DNA of 64,000 bases from Lentzea atacamensis (GTDB lineage Bacteria > Actinomycetota > Actinomycetes > Mycobacteriales > Pseudonocardiaceae), in assembly GCF_003269295.1 (NCBI RefSeq), contig NZ_QLTT01000012.1:132811-196810 (forward strand). The letters are read 5' to 3'. Shown here piece by piece: positions 1 through 8,550 of the stretch. Numbering within the stretch: position 1 is the stretch's first letter; each line of letters starts with the position of its first letter. The notes under the pieces were generated by a model, which worked only from the letters and a program-made list of their open reading frames with translations, made no database searches and was not told where the DNA came from. A program made the position numbers and the translations under genes.

Positions 1-4
1 AAAG

Positions 5-23
5 CCAGGTAAGCCTAACCGAA
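5..23 (+). promoter_or_regulatory. Iron box (IdeR/DmdR1-type operator)
   Basis: The 19 bases match the IdeR/DmdR1 consensus TWAGGTWAGSCTWACCTWA at 16 positions by eye, with the core AGGTAAGCCTAACC intact. The site ends 15 bases before the ATG of a siderophore-binding lipoprotein. Known: Fe(II)-loaded DtxR-family regulators of actinobacteria bind such boxes and repress iron uptake. Inferred: the next gene is iron repressed. The promoter is mostly outside the window. Confidence 0.7.
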
Positions 24-38
24 TTTCTGGAGTCACCG

Positions 39-1007
39 ATGCGAAGACCAGCTCTGATCGGTGTGGCGCTACTCGCGCTCACCGCCTGTGGCCAGACGGC
101 TACGACGAGCCCGAGTGCGCCAGCCGACCAGGGCTGGAAGCCGGTGACGATCGAGCACGCGATGGGCAAGACCGAGATCAAGGACCGGCCGGTGAAGGTC
201 GCCGCGCTCGACTCCAGCTACGTGGACGCCGCGCTCGCTCTGGAGACCGAGGTTGTCGCGTACACCCGCTACCGCACCGACTCCGTGCCCGAGTACCTGG
301 CGGCGGACGCGGCCAAGTACGCGAAGAACGCCAAGGCGGTCGGTGAGCTGGCGAGCCCGAACCTCGAGGAGCTCGCCACCATCGGCCCGGACCTGATCGT
401 GTCCGCGAAGGTCAGGCACGAGCAGATCTACGACAAGCTGTCCAAGATCGGGCCGACGGTGTTCAGCACGACCACCGGCCCGACGTGGAAGGACAACATC
501 CGCCTGCTCGGCAGGGCGCTCGGCAAGGAGGAGCTGGCGAACAAGAAGATCGCCGACTACGAGGCACGCGCCAAGAAGGTCGGCGACGCCATCCGCGCCA
601 AGGCCGGTCACAACCCGTCGATCTCGCTGGCGCGGTTCGTCGGCGGTGAGCAGACCGTGCGGCTGTACACGGAGAAGTCGTTCCCCGGCGGCGTCCTGTT
701 CGCCGACGCCGGCCTGGCCCGCCCCGCCGGGCAACCGACCTCGGAGAAGATCGCGGTCGACCTCAGCCGGGAGCAGATCTCCTCGCTCGACGCCGAGCGG
801 ATCTTCGTCTCCGCCTGGACGGACCCGAAGGGCGAAACGGAGAAGATCAAGGAACAATATTTGGCCAACCCGTTGTGGAGTCAACTAAAAGGCCAGAAGC
901 AGGACGTCTCCGATGTCGTTTGGGTCTCTTCGGTCAGCCTTCAGGGCGCACACGCGATGCTCGACGACCTCGCGAAGGGATTCGGAGTCGATCCAGCCCG
1001 TAGTTGA
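39..1007 (+). CDS. Fe(III)-siderophore ABC transporter substrate-binding lipoprotein
   Basis: This is the extracellular binding component of an iron-siderophore ABC importer of the FecB/FepB type. The N-terminus is a lipoprotein signal with lipobox LTAC and Cys17 as the lipid anchor. The rest, about 300 residues, has the length and composition of the two-lobed helical-backbone binding fold. The ATG is preceded by CTGGAG at suitable spacing. An iron box just upstream supports iron-repressed expression. No permease or ATPase gene lies in the window; they may lie to the left or be shared. The exact siderophore cannot be read from the sequence. Confidence 0.85.
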   Translation: MRRPALIGVALLALTACGQTATTSPSAPADQGWKPVTIEHAMGKTEIKDRPVKVAALDSSYVDAALALETEVVAYTRYRTDSVPEYLAADAAKYAKNAKAVGELASPNLEELATIGPDLIVSAKVRHEQIYDKLSKIGPTVFSTTTGPTWKDNIRLLGRALGKEELANKKIADYEARAKKVGDAIRAKAGHNPSISLARFVGGEQTVRLYTEKSFPGGVLFADAGLARPAGQPTSEKIAVDLSREQISSLDAERIFVSAWTDPKGETEKIKEQYLANPLWSQLKGQKQDVSDVVWVSSVSLQGAHAMLDDLAKGFGVDPARS

Positions 1008-1023
1008 TCAGTCACCCAAATAA

Positions 1024-1063
1024 CACGAAGGGGTTCCAGGAATCATCCCGGAACCCCTTCGTG
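1024..1063. terminator. Bidirectional hairpin terminator
   Basis: A 14-bp perfect stem (CACGAAGGGGTTCC with its complement) continues after one mismatch with two more pairs. It sits between the convergent siderophore-binding gene and lsr2. The symmetrical hairpin could terminate both transcripts; the T-tract is weak. Confidence 0.7.
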
Positions 1064-1075
1064 ATTTACCGAATT

Positions 1076-1423
1076 TCAGCCCTGCTGGTGGTAGGCGTCG
1101 AGCACCTCGGCCGGGATGCGGCCCCGGTCCGACACCTTCATGCCCTGCTTGCGGGCCCACTCGCGAATGGCCTGGTTCTGCTCACGATCCGCCGATGCCG
1201 GGCGCGCCTTCACACCGGCCGGACGACCGGGGCCAACGCGCTTGCGACCGCCTGCACGACGTGCACTTCCCACGAAGTCGGCCAAGGCATCGCGAAGTTT
1301 GCCCGCATTCCCCGAGGAAAGGTCGATCGTGTAGCTGACACCGTCCAGCCCGAACTCGACGGTCTCCTCCGCAGTGGAGCCGTCCAGGTCGTCGACGAGG
1401 GTCACCGTGACCTTCTGCGCCAT
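1076..1423 (-). CDS. lsr2: Lsr2, H-NS-like nucleoid-associated protein
   Basis: Lsr2 bridges AT-rich DNA and silences horizontally acquired genes in actinobacteria. The protein is 115 residues, the usual size. It starts MAQKVTVTLVDDLDG (dimerisation domain) and ends in the DNA-binding domain, where RGRIP is the AT-hook-like minor-groove motif; a basic linker lies between. I chose the ATG at 1423 because AGGAGG stands just upstream; an in-frame start at 1462 would add 13 residues that do not look like Lsr2. The gene lies 113 bases downstream of lysS, the same neighbour as in mycobacteria. Confidence 0.95.
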   Translation of the reverse strand: MAQKVTVTLVDDLDGSTAEETVEFGLDGVSYTIDLSSGNAGKLRDALADFVGSARRAGGRKRVGPGRPAGVKARPASADREQNQAIREWARKQGMKVSDRGRIPAEVLDAYHQQG

Positions 1424-1471
1424 GCGTATCCTCCTGGACCCCGAATGCGCGGTCACCCGCACGCCAACTAA

Positions 1472-1487
1472 TGCCTCTTGCGAGGCA
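1472..1487. promoter_or_regulatory. Short inverted repeat upstream of lsr2
   Basis: TGCCTC and GAGGCA are separated by four bases, about 50-65 bases upstream of the lsr2 start in the lysS-lsr2 gap. It could be an operator or a leader hairpin of lsr2. No regulator is implied by sequence alone. Confidence 0.3.
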
Positions 1488-1536
1488 GGTTAGCGCACGG
1501 GTGCCGCATTGCACCTATCGACATCCGGAAAGTTAC

Positions 1537-3048
1537 TCATTCAGGGCGAACGAGCGGGAACAAGATGGTCTCCCGGATACCCAGACCCGTGAGGGCCATC
1601 AGCAGCCGATCGATACCCATTCCGACACCACCACTCGGTGGCATTCCGTACTCCAGTGATCGCAGAAAGTCCTCATCGATCGGCATCGCCTCGTGGTCGC
1701 CGGCCGCGCCAAGACGTGCCTGCGCTTCGAGGCGTTCGCGCTCGATGACCGGGTCCACCAGTTCGGAGTAACCGGTTCCCAGTTCGAAACCGCGCACGTA
1801 CAGATCCCACTTTTCGGCGACGCCCGGCTTGCTGCGGTGCTGCCTGGTCAGCGGCGACGTCTCGACCGGGTAGTCGCGCACGAACGTGGGCAGGTAGAGC
1901 GAGTCGCACACCAGGTGCTCCCACAGCTCCTCGACCAGCTTGCCGTGCCCGAACTTGGGGTTGACCTCGAGTTCGTGCCGGTCACAGAGCTTGCGCAGCA
2001 CCTCGGCAGGCGTCTCGGGGGTGATTTCCTCACCAACCGCCTCGGACAACGACTCGTAGATGCTGATCGTGGTCCATTCACCCGACAGGTCGTACTCGGT
2101 GCCGTCCGCCAAGGTGACGATCTGCGATCCCGTCACGGCTTCCGCGGCTTCCTGGATCAGCTCGCGCGTCAGCTTCGCGTTGGTGTCGTACGTGGCGTAG
2201 GCCTCGTAGTACTCCAGCATCGAAAACTCGGGCGAATGCGACGAGTCCACGCCCTCGTTGCGGAAGTTGCGGTTGATCTCGAAGACCTTCTCGATGCCGC
2301 CGACGACGCAGCGCTTCAAGTACAGCTCCGGCGCGATGCGCAGGAACAGGTCGATGTCAAGGGCGTTCGAGTGCGTGATGAACGGACGCGCGGACGCACC
2401 ACCCTGCAGCGTCTGCAACATCGGCGTCTCGACTTCGAGGAATCCGCGCCGGTGGAACGAGTCGCGCAGAGAACGAACAACGTTCGCACGGGCCCGAACG
2501 GTGTCCCGCGCCAACGGCCGCAGGATGAGGTCGACGTACCGCTGGCGAATGCGAGTTTCCTCGCCGAGTTCCTTGTGCGCGACCGGCAACGGGCGCAACG
2601 ACTTCGACGTCAGCTGCCACGAGTCGGCCATCACGGAAAGCTCGCCGCGGCGCGAGCTGATGACCTCGCCGTGGATGAAAACGTGGTCGCCGAGGTCGAC
2701 GTCGGTCTTCCACTCGGAAAGCGCTTCTTCACCCACGCCGGCGAGGCTCAGCATCGCCTGCAGTTCGGTGCCGTCGCCTTCGCGCAACGTCGCGAAGCAC
2801 AGCTTTCCGGTGTTGCGCATGAACATCACGCGCCCGGTCACTCCGACCATCTGGCCGGTCTGCGTGTCGGGTTCGAGTTCGGGATGCGCGTCGCGAATCT
2901 CGCGCAGCGTGTGCGTGCGCTCGACTTCGACGGGATACGGCTCCTTGCCGGAAGCGAGCAGCCGCGCACGCTTCTCCCGGCGCACGCGCATCTGCTCGGG
3001 CAGGTCCTCTTCGCTGGTCACGGGGTTTTGCTTCGGCTGCTCACTCAC
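1537..3048 (-). CDS. lysS: Lysine--tRNA ligase (class II)
   Basis: The enzyme charges tRNA-Lys in the cytoplasm. At 503 residues it matches bacterial LysS. An OB-fold anticodon-binding domain fills roughly residues 60-160. The class II core follows, with motif 2 around RNFRNEGVDSSHSPEF and motif 3 GVGMGIDRLLMALTG near the C-terminus. The start is GTG (VSEQPKQ) with no strong ribosome-binding site. It lies 28 bases downstream of a broken pyrophosphatase-like gene and upstream of lsr2. Confidence 0.96.
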   Translation of the reverse strand: MSEQPKQNPVTSEEDLPEQMRVRREKRARLLASGKEPYPVEVERTHTLREIRDAHPELEPDTQTGQMVGVTGRVMFMRNTGKLCFATLREGDGTELQAMLSLAGVGEEALSEWKTDVDLGDHVFIHGEVISSRRGELSVMADSWQLTSKSLRPLPVAHKELGEETRIRQRYVDLILRPLARDTVRARANVVRSLRDSFHRRGFLEVETPMLQTLQGGASARPFITHSNALDIDLFLRIAPELYLKRCVVGGIEKVFEINRNFRNEGVDSSHSPEFSMLEYYEAYATYDTNAKLTRELIQEAAEAVTGSQIVTLADGTEYDLSGEWTTISIYESLSEAVGEEITPETPAEVLRKLCDRHELEVNPKFGHGKLVEELWEHLVCDSLYLPTFVRDYPVETSPLTRQHRSKPGVAEKWDLYVRGFELGTGYSELVDPVIERERLEAQARLGAAGDHEAMPIDEDFLRSLEYGMPPSGGVGMGIDRLLMALTGLGIRETILFPLVRPE

Positions 3049-3076
3049 GCCGAGAAGGGTACGGAAGGCCGTTCCG

Positions 3077-3426
3077 TCAAAGCGAACCGGATACCCGTTT
3101 CACGAGGTGGCCGCCGATTCCGAGATCCACGAGGAAGGCACGCGCAAGCTCTGCTTCCGCCGGCGTGCAATCGAGGAGGATCTTCACCTCGGCGTCGCGC
3201 TTCAGCACGTCGGCCGTCACCGCACGCCGGTGACCCCGGCACCGGTAGCCGCGCCGACGAACACGTCGATGCCGTCCCCGTCGCCGCCGGTGGTATCGCC
3301 CAGATGCCCGTAGTCCAGCGGATACACGGCATCCTGGTACCGCGGATGAGCCGTCCCGCGCGGCCGGTCGACCACCACGTCGGACGTGCGAACCAGCTCG
3401 TCCAACCCCGCGAAGAACCCCACCAC
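3077..3426 (-). pseudogene. Inorganic pyrophosphatase-like gene, frameshifted
   Basis: Read leftward from about 3426, the first frame gives DVVVDRPRGTAHPRYQDAVY then PLDYGHL and GDGDGIDVFVG, which resembles a shortened family I inorganic pyrophosphatase fold. That frame stops at 3217. The next frame continues at once with TADVLKRDAEVKILLDCTP to 3077. One missing base near 3217-3226 (in GTGCGGTGA on the coding strand) restores a protein of about 115 residues. No slippery heptamer is present, so programmed frameshifting is unlikely; it is either a recent pseudogene or a sequence error. The start is uncertain (GTG 3426 chosen). The genuine ppa lies at 24.3 kb. Confidence 0.65.
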
Positions 3427-3464
3427 GCCATTCTGGACGAACAGCCACGAACTAGGTTGGACGG

Positions 3465-4220
3465 ATGGATCTACACGCGAGGCGAGCGGACTCGTTCGGT
3501 GACCAGGCCGAGGCCTACGCCGAACACCGGCCTGACTATCCCGTGGCGGCGATCCGGTGGGCTCTGGAGCCGCTAGGCACCTCGGAGCAGTTGGAAGTGA
3601 TGGATCTCGCCGCCGGCACCGGCAAGCTGACCGCGGGTCTGGTCGCGGAGGGCCACCGCGTGACGGCCGTGGAGCCCAACGAGCAGATGCTGTCCGAGCT
3701 CGTGCGCCGCGTTCACGACGTGCGCGCGCTGCCCGGCCACGCGGAACACATCCCGGTTCCGGACCACACGATGGACGCCGTGCTGGTCGGCACCGCGTTC
3801 CACTGGTTCGACCAGGCGAAGGCGCTGCAGGAGATCGCGCGCGTGCTGCGGCCGGGCGGGGTCGTCGCGGCGATGTGGAACGAACACGACCTGGATTCCG
3901 CGTGGCTGGCCGAGTTCGACCGGCTGTCGTCGACGAGCGTCGAGTCGCAGCGGCAGGACCCGACGGGTGTGATGACGCACCCGTCGTTCGGCCCGGTGGA
4001 GCGGCGGACGTTCCCGCACGCGCACCGCAGGGAGTCACCGGAAGCGCTCGTCGCCACGGTCAACACCCATTCGCGGATGCTCGTCGTCGACGACGAGGAG
4101 CGGGGTGCGATCAACGAGAAGATGCTCGCGTTCCTCCGCACGCGGCCGGAGACGTCGAACGGGCCGTTCGACGTCCCCCTGCGCACGGAGGTGTTCCGGG
4201 CGGTGCGCGTCAGCGAGTAG
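3465..4220 (+). CDS. Class I SAM-dependent methyltransferase (Methyltransf_11)
   Basis: This is a predicted cytoplasmic small-molecule methyltransferase of 251 residues. SAM motif I is MDLAAGTGKLTAGL around residues 46-59, followed by an acidic loop (VEPNEQM), motif II DAVLVGTAFHWF and motif III LRPGGVVAAMW. This order is typical of UbiE/Methyltransf_11 proteins. The substrate is unknown. It runs divergently from the broken pyrophosphatase-like gene, and its last 11 bases overlap the end of convergent coaX. Confidence 0.85.
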   Translation: MDLHARRADSFGDQAEAYAEHRPDYPVAAIRWALEPLGTSEQLEVMDLAAGTGKLTAGLVAEGHRVTAVEPNEQMLSELVRRVHDVRALPGHAEHIPVPDHTMDAVLVGTAFHWFDQAKALQEIARVLRPGGVVAAMWNEHDLDSAWLAEFDRLSSTSVESQRQDPTGVMTHPSFGPVERRTFPHAHRRESPEALVATVNTHSRMLVVDDEERGAINEKMLAFLRTRPETSNGPFDVPLRTEVFRAVRVSE

Positions 4221-5001
4221 GCAGGTTGCGCTCGAAGACGAGCCGCAACCCCAGCAGGGTCAGGTCGGGCACGTGGTGCGCGATCTCCGAGGACTCCGAG
4301 ACGACCAACGGCGCGAGGCCGCCGGTGGCGATCACGGTCACGGGACCGGGATCGGTCTGCTGGAGCTCCTCGGTGATCTTGCGCACCAGCCCGTCCACCT
4401 GGCCGACGAACCCGTAGACGATGCCGGACTGCAGGCACTCCACGGTGTTCTTGCCGATCACGTTGCGCGGCCTGACCAGCTCGACCTTGCGCAGCTGAGC
4501 GGCACGGGCGGCCAGCGCGTCGACCGAGATCTCGATGCCGGGCGCGAGCGCACCGCCGAGGAACTCGCCGCGCGACGAGATCACGTCGAGATTCGTGGAC
4601 GTGCCGAAGTCGACCACGATGCACGAGGTCGAGTAGAGGTGGTGGGCGGCCAGCGTGTTGATCACACGGTCCGAGCCCACCTCCTTCGGGTTGTCGACGA
4701 GCAGCGGCACGCCGGTCTTCACGCCCGGCTCCACCAGCACCTTCGGCACGGTGTCGTAGTAGCGGCCGAGCATCACGCGCAGCTCGCGCAGCACCGCGGG
4801 GACGGTGGACAACGCGGAGATGCCGGTGATCTTGTCGGCGTACTCGCCGAGCAGGCCGCGCATGGTCAGCGCGAGCTCGTCGGCGGTCATCCGTGCGTCG
4901 GTGCGCATGCGCCAGTCGCGCACGAGCGGGGCCGTGTCGCCGACCCCGTCGTACAGGCCGAGCACGATGTTGGTGTTGCCGACGTCGATGGCGAGCAGCA
5001 C
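4210..5001 (-). CDS. coaX: Type III pantothenate kinase
   Basis: CoaX phosphorylates pantothenate, the first step from vitamin B5 to coenzyme A. The 263-residue protein opens with the ASKHA phosphate-binding motif AIDVGNTNIVLG. It later shows VVDFGTSTNLDVI and GGALAPGIEIS, hallmarks of the type III enzyme. The start is GTG at 5001, after GAGGAA. It is the last gene of a leftward pantothenate operon and begins 10 bases after panD. Confidence 0.95.
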   Translation of the reverse strand: MLLAIDVGNTNIVLGLYDGVGDTAPLVRDWRMRTDARMTADELALTMRGLLGEYADKITGISALSTVPAVLRELRVMLGRYYDTVPKVLVEPGVKTGVPLLVDNPKEVGSDRVINTLAAHHLYSTSCIVVDFGTSTNLDVISSRGEFLGGALAPGIEISVDALAARAAQLRKVELVRPRNVIGKNTVECLQSGIVYGFVGQVDGLVRKITEELQQTDPGPVTVIATGGLAPLVVSESSEIAHHVPDLTLLGLRLVFERNLPTR

Positions 5002-5011
5002 GGTGCGTTCC

Positions 5012-5494
5012 TCAGTTCTCGGCCTGGATCAGCGCGTCCAGCGCGGTCGCCTCAACGGTCTCAGACGACGGTGACGAATTCGGGGCACTCGTGGAGCCGT
5101 TCACCAGACCGGAACCCTCTGGCGCGTGCGCCGGGTCGGCACCGAGGTCGACGACCTTGTTGTCGGCGTCCACGAAGACCACCCGCGGCTGGTAGGTGCG
5201 GGACTCGGCGTCGTCCATCTGCCCGTAGGCGATGAGGATGACGATGTCGCCGGGGTGCACGAGGTGTGCCGCCGCGCCGTTGATGCCCAGCACGCCGGAG
5301 CCGCGCTCACCGGGGATGACGTAGGTCTCCAGCCGCGCGCCGTTGGTGACGTCGACGATGGCGACCTGCTCGCCCGCCAGCAGGTCGGCGGCCTCCATCA
5401 GGTCCTCGTCCACCGTCACCGAACCGACGTAGTGCAGGTCGGCCTGCGTCACGGTGGCCCGGTGGATCTTGGACTTCAGCATCGTGCGGAACAT
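5012..5494 (-). CDS. panD: Aspartate 1-decarboxylase
   Basis: PanD converts aspartate to beta-alanine for pantothenate synthesis. It is a pyruvoyl enzyme that cleaves itself at Gly24-Ser25, visible here in LHYVGSVTVDE. Other family signatures are Lys9, the NGARLETY segment and GINGAAA. The protein is 160 residues because of a C-terminal tail of about 25 residues beyond the catalytic core, as in many actinomycetes. The ATG at 5494 follows AGGGGGAA. It sits between panC and coaX. Confidence 0.96.
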   Translation of the reverse strand: MFRTMLKSKIHRATVTQADLHYVGSVTVDEDLMEAADLLAGEQVAIVDVTNGARLETYVIPGERGSGVLGINGAAAHLVHPGDIVILIAYGQMDDAESRTYQPRVVFVDADNKVVDLGADPAHAPEGSGLVNGSTSAPNSSPSSETVEATALDALIQAEN

Positions 5495-5504
5495 GTCATT
5501 CCCC

Positions 5505-6395
5505 CTACTCGTCGCCTTCGCCGAGCAACACCGCGATGTTGTCGATCAGACGGGTGGAACCGACCTTGGCCGCCACGAGCAGCCTGGCGTCGCCGTTCTC
5601 CGGCGCGGGACCGAGGTCGGCCCCGCGCAGCTCCAGGTAGTCCAGCTCGACCTCCGGCACCTGCGCCAGCACGTCGTGCGCCGCCTTGAGCACCGCGTCG
5701 GCGCCCTGCGAGCTGACGTGGGCACCCGCGGTGAGCGCGGCCGACAGCGTGACGGCGTGGTGGCGCTGCTCCGGGGTCAGGTAGGCGTTGCGCGACGACA
5801 GCGCCAGGCCGTCCTGCTCGCGTACCGTCGGCACGCCGACGACGTCGAGCGGGAAGTTCAGGTCCCGCGCCATCTTGTGGATCAGCTGCAGCTGTTGGTA
5901 GTCCTTCTGCCCGAACACCGCGAACGTGGGCTGCACGATGTTGAACAGCTTCGACACCACGGTCAGCACGCCCGCGAAGTGGCCGGGCCGTGACGCGCCC
6001 TCCAGCTCGTCTCCCAGCGGACCGGGGTGCACGGTGACCTGCGCACCATCGGGGTACATGTCCTCGGCGGACGGCGCGAACACCAGGCCCACGCGCTCCG
6101 CGCGGCAGATGTCCACATCGGACTCGAACTGGCGCGGGTACTTCGCGAGGTCCTCGTTCGGCCCGAACTGCAGCGGGTTCACGAAGATCGACACCACGAC
6201 CACCGTGTTCTGCATGACCTGGGCCTCGCGGATCAGCTGCCGGTGGCCCGCGTGCAGAGCGCCCATCGTGGGCACCAGCGCGACGTTGCGGCCGGCGTTG
6301 CGCAGCGCGCGGACGACCCGGTTGAGCCGCTGCGGGTCGCGGTGCACCGTGACGTCGTCCGGGCGGTAGTCGTCCTTGGTCAGTGGCTTGGTCAC
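5505..6395 (-). CDS. panC: Pantothenate synthetase (pantoate--beta-alanine ligase)
   Basis: PanC joins pantoate and beta-alanine using ATP. The 296-residue protein shows the nucleotidyltransferase HxGH motif in PTMGALHAGH and the KMSKS-like LSSRNAYL. I place the start at GTG 6395: the upstream gene's TGA ends one base before it and GAGGAC lies a few bases upstream. A longer in-frame start at 6596 would sit wholly inside the upstream gene. The reaction uses the beta-alanine made by PanD next door. Confidence 0.95.
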   Translation of the reverse strand: MTKPLTKDDYRPDDVTVHRDPQRLNRVVRALRNAGRNVALVPTMGALHAGHRQLIREAQVMQNTVVVVSIFVNPLQFGPNEDLAKYPRQFESDVDICRAERVGLVFAPSAEDMYPDGAQVTVHPGPLGDELEGASRPGHFAGVLTVVSKLFNIVQPTFAVFGQKDYQQLQLIHKMARDLNFPLDVVGVPTVREQDGLALSSRNAYLTPEQRHHAVTLSAALTAGAHVSSQGADAVLKAAHDVLAQVPEVELDYLELRGADLGPAPENGDARLLVAAKVGSTRLIDNIAVLLGEGDE

Positions 6396-6396
6396 G

Positions 6397-7287
6397 TCAG
6401 TCCTCAAGAGTGGTGCGAACGTCGTTGGCCGCGTCGGGCTTGAGCAACCCCGAGTGCTCGGCCCGTTCGACGGTGCGGCGGGCGAGCACGCGGTAGCTGG
6501 GCAGGATCTCGGGTGCCTGTGCGGCGAGCACGTCGAGGTGCTTGCGCAAGGTACCCGTGTCGCCGCGGGCGACCGGACCGGTGAGGCCTCGGTCACCGTG
6601 GCGCAGCGCGTTGTCGAGCGCGGCGGACAGCAACGGGCCGAGCAGGCGCTCGGCGTTGGCGACGCCGGCGTTGCTGAGCAGGTCGGCGGCGTCGCGGACC
6701 AGCGTGATCAGGTGGTTCGCCCCGTGGGCCAGTGCCGCGTGGTAGAGCGGGCGCACGGCCTCTGGCACCCGGACCGGTTCGGCGTCCATCTCCACGACCA
6801 GGGCCTCGCCGACGCTCCACGCCACCTCGTCGCCGTCGGCAGCGGTGACGCCGACGCACGCGGCGCTCATCCGCTGCAGGTCCTCCGAGCGTCCGGTGAA
6901 GGTCATGACGGGGTGCAGCGCGAGCGTGAGGGCACCGAGCGCAGCAGCGGGTTCGAGCACCTTGACGCCCTGGGCGCCACTGGTGTGCACGATGATCTGG
7001 CCCGCACGCAGCGAGTCCGTGGCGACCAGGCCTTTCACCAAGCCCGCGAGTTCGTCGTCGGGAACGGCCAGCAGCACGAGATCAGCGAGCTTGGCGACTT
7101 CCGTCGGGTCCTCGATCGGGACACCGGGCAGCAGCTCCTCGGCGCGGTTGCGGGAGGCCTGGGAGACGGCGGACGTGCCGACCACCACGTGGCCCGTCCT
7201 GGCCAGCGCGGCGCCCAGCACGGAACCGACCCTGCCTGCCGAGATGACACCAACGGCGAGCCTGGCCGGACGTGGGGTCGCGTCCAT
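6397..7287 (-). CDS. Rossmann-fold/DUF2520 oxidoreductase-like protein
   Basis: This NAD(P)-binding protein of 296 residues has an N-terminal dinucleotide motif (GVISAGRVGSVLGAAL) and a C-terminal helical DUF2520 domain (PLYHAALAHGANHLITL). Family members sit immediately upstream of panC in many actinobacteria (Rv3603c in M. tuberculosis). A role in supplying or reducing a pantoate precursor is often suggested but not shown by sequence. The ATG at 7287 is preceded by AGGAG. It is the first gene of the panC-panD-coaX operon. Confidence 0.85.
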   Translation of the reverse strand: MDATPRPARLAVGVISAGRVGSVLGAALARTGHVVVGTSAVSQASRNRAEELLPGVPIEDPTEVAKLADLVLLAVPDDELAGLVKGLVATDSLRAGQIIVHTSGAQGVKVLEPAAALGALTLALHPVMTFTGRSEDLQRMSAACVGVTAADGDEVAWSVGEALVVEMDAEPVRVPEAVRPLYHAALAHGANHLITLVRDAADLLSNAGVANAERLLGPLLSAALDNALRHGDRGLTGPVARGDTGTLRKHLDVLAAQAPEILPSYRVLARRTVERAEHSGLLKPDAANDVRTTLED

Positions 7288-7389
7288 GCGACTAACTCCT
7301 TCTGACGTTCCAGTCCCGGTTCGGGTACCAGACGACGCCGCCGAGGGTAGACCGGCGTTCACCTGGATGTACCTGGTCGGTGACCGGAT

Positions 7390-8535
7390 TCACCGGCGTG
7401 CGGCCGCCCTGGCGGCGTGCAGGGTGTCGAGCAGCACCCCGTGGCGGTGCTCGGCGCTCTGACCCGCTGTTCCCTGTTCGATGCGGTGGCGCAGGAACGC
7501 CAGCTCGGTGACGGCGATCTGGTAGGTCTTCACGGACTTGGCCGCCGCGTCACCGGACTTGCGCTTGACCGCCCGCAGCCAGTTCCTGCGCCCGTTGAGG
7601 CTGGCCAGCAGCGCCACCTCGCTGTTGGCGATCCACCGGTTCTGCGCCATCGCGGCCAGCTGGCCGGCCACGATCCGCTGCTCCCTGCGGCGCTGCCAGA
7701 CCACGATCGAGACCGCACCGGCGAACACCGGCACCATGATCAGGAAGTACAGGTTGATGAAGTCCGACCCGGTGCCGACCGTCGTGGAGAAGTTCCACAG
7801 CGAGTGCAGGCCGACCGCGGTGAGGTAGCCGCCGATCGGGGCGAGGATCCGCACCGTGGCGTTGCCGGTGCTCGCCGCGATGCCGACACCGATGCCGGTC
7901 ATGGCCGTGAACAGCGGGTGCGCGAACGGCGACAGCACCCCGCGCAGGACGAACAGCGCGATCACGCCGCCACCCATGTTGCCGAGCCCGTTCTCCAGGA
8001 AGACCCGGCCGAAGTACCAGATGTTCTCGGTGAACGCGAAGCCCGCGGCCGTGATGCCCGCGTAGACCATGCCGTCCACGACGCCGTCGAACTCGTGCCT
8101 GCGGCGCAGGAAGACCGCGAGCAGGAACGCCGCCTTGGTCGCCTCCTCGACGATCGGCGCCCCGACGACGGCGGTGAACGTCGTGCCGTCCTGGTAGAGC
8201 AGGTCACCGAGCACGCGGCTGGTCTGGTTGAACGCGAGCGAGCTGATCGTCGCCCCGCACGCTCCCCACACGAACGCGAAGAGCAGCATCTTCGCCGGTT
8301 CCGGCTCCCAGCGGTCGATCCACAGGAACGCGCTCACCACGAACGCGACGGGGATCAGCGCCGCGGCGGCACCGACCAGCAGCGGCTCGATGCCGATGGC
8401 CGACGTGCCCAGTGCGAACAGCACCAGCCCGGCGGCGGCGAGGGCGATCAGCGCCACGACGGGGAACAGGACGGTCCAGCGGCGCTGCTCGATGCGCTTG
8501 CGGGTCGGCGTCGGCGTGAGGTCGGCGTCGGTCAC
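7390..8535 (-). CDS. PrsW-family intramembrane metalloprotease
   Basis: The 381-residue polytopic membrane protein has the PrsW signatures: EEATK in a membrane helix, the FAFTEN segment and the HSLWN segment; these acidic and His residues are the proposed metal ligands and active site. About eight hydrophobic helices span residues 20-300, followed by a basic cytoplasmic tail. PrsW relatives cleave anti-sigma factors or other membrane proteins; the substrate here is unknown. I place the start at GTG 8535 (VTDADLTPTPTR); the longer frame to 8649 enters the divergent gene. Confidence 0.85.
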   Translation of the reverse strand: MTDADLTPTPTRKRIEQRRWTVLFPVVALIALAAAGLVLFALGTSAIGIEPLLVGAAAALIPVAFVVSAFLWIDRWEPEPAKMLLFAFVWGACGATISSLAFNQTSRVLGDLLYQDGTTFTAVVGAPIVEEATKAAFLLAVFLRRRHEFDGVVDGMVYAGITAAGFAFTENIWYFGRVFLENGLGNMGGGVIALFVLRGVLSPFAHPLFTAMTGIGVGIAASTGNATVRILAPIGGYLTAVGLHSLWNFSTTVGTGSDFINLYFLIMVPVFAGAVSIVVWQRRREQRIVAGQLAAMAQNRWIANSEVALLASLNGRRNWLRAVKRKSGDAAAKSVKTYQIAVTELAFLRHRIEQGTAGQSAEHRHGVLLDTLHAARAAARR

Positions 8536-8550
8536 GGGAAATGACCTTAG

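Noticed and set aside
3210..3230. Programmed ribosomal frameshift in the pyrophosphatase-like gene
   Set aside because: No slippery heptamer or downstream pseudoknot is evident at the shift point; a simple indel explains it.
1693..3576. Long rightward open frame (627 codons) across lysS
   Set aside because: It is antisense to well conserved lysS, His/Arg/Val-rich with no motif, and is the usual high-GC shadow frame.
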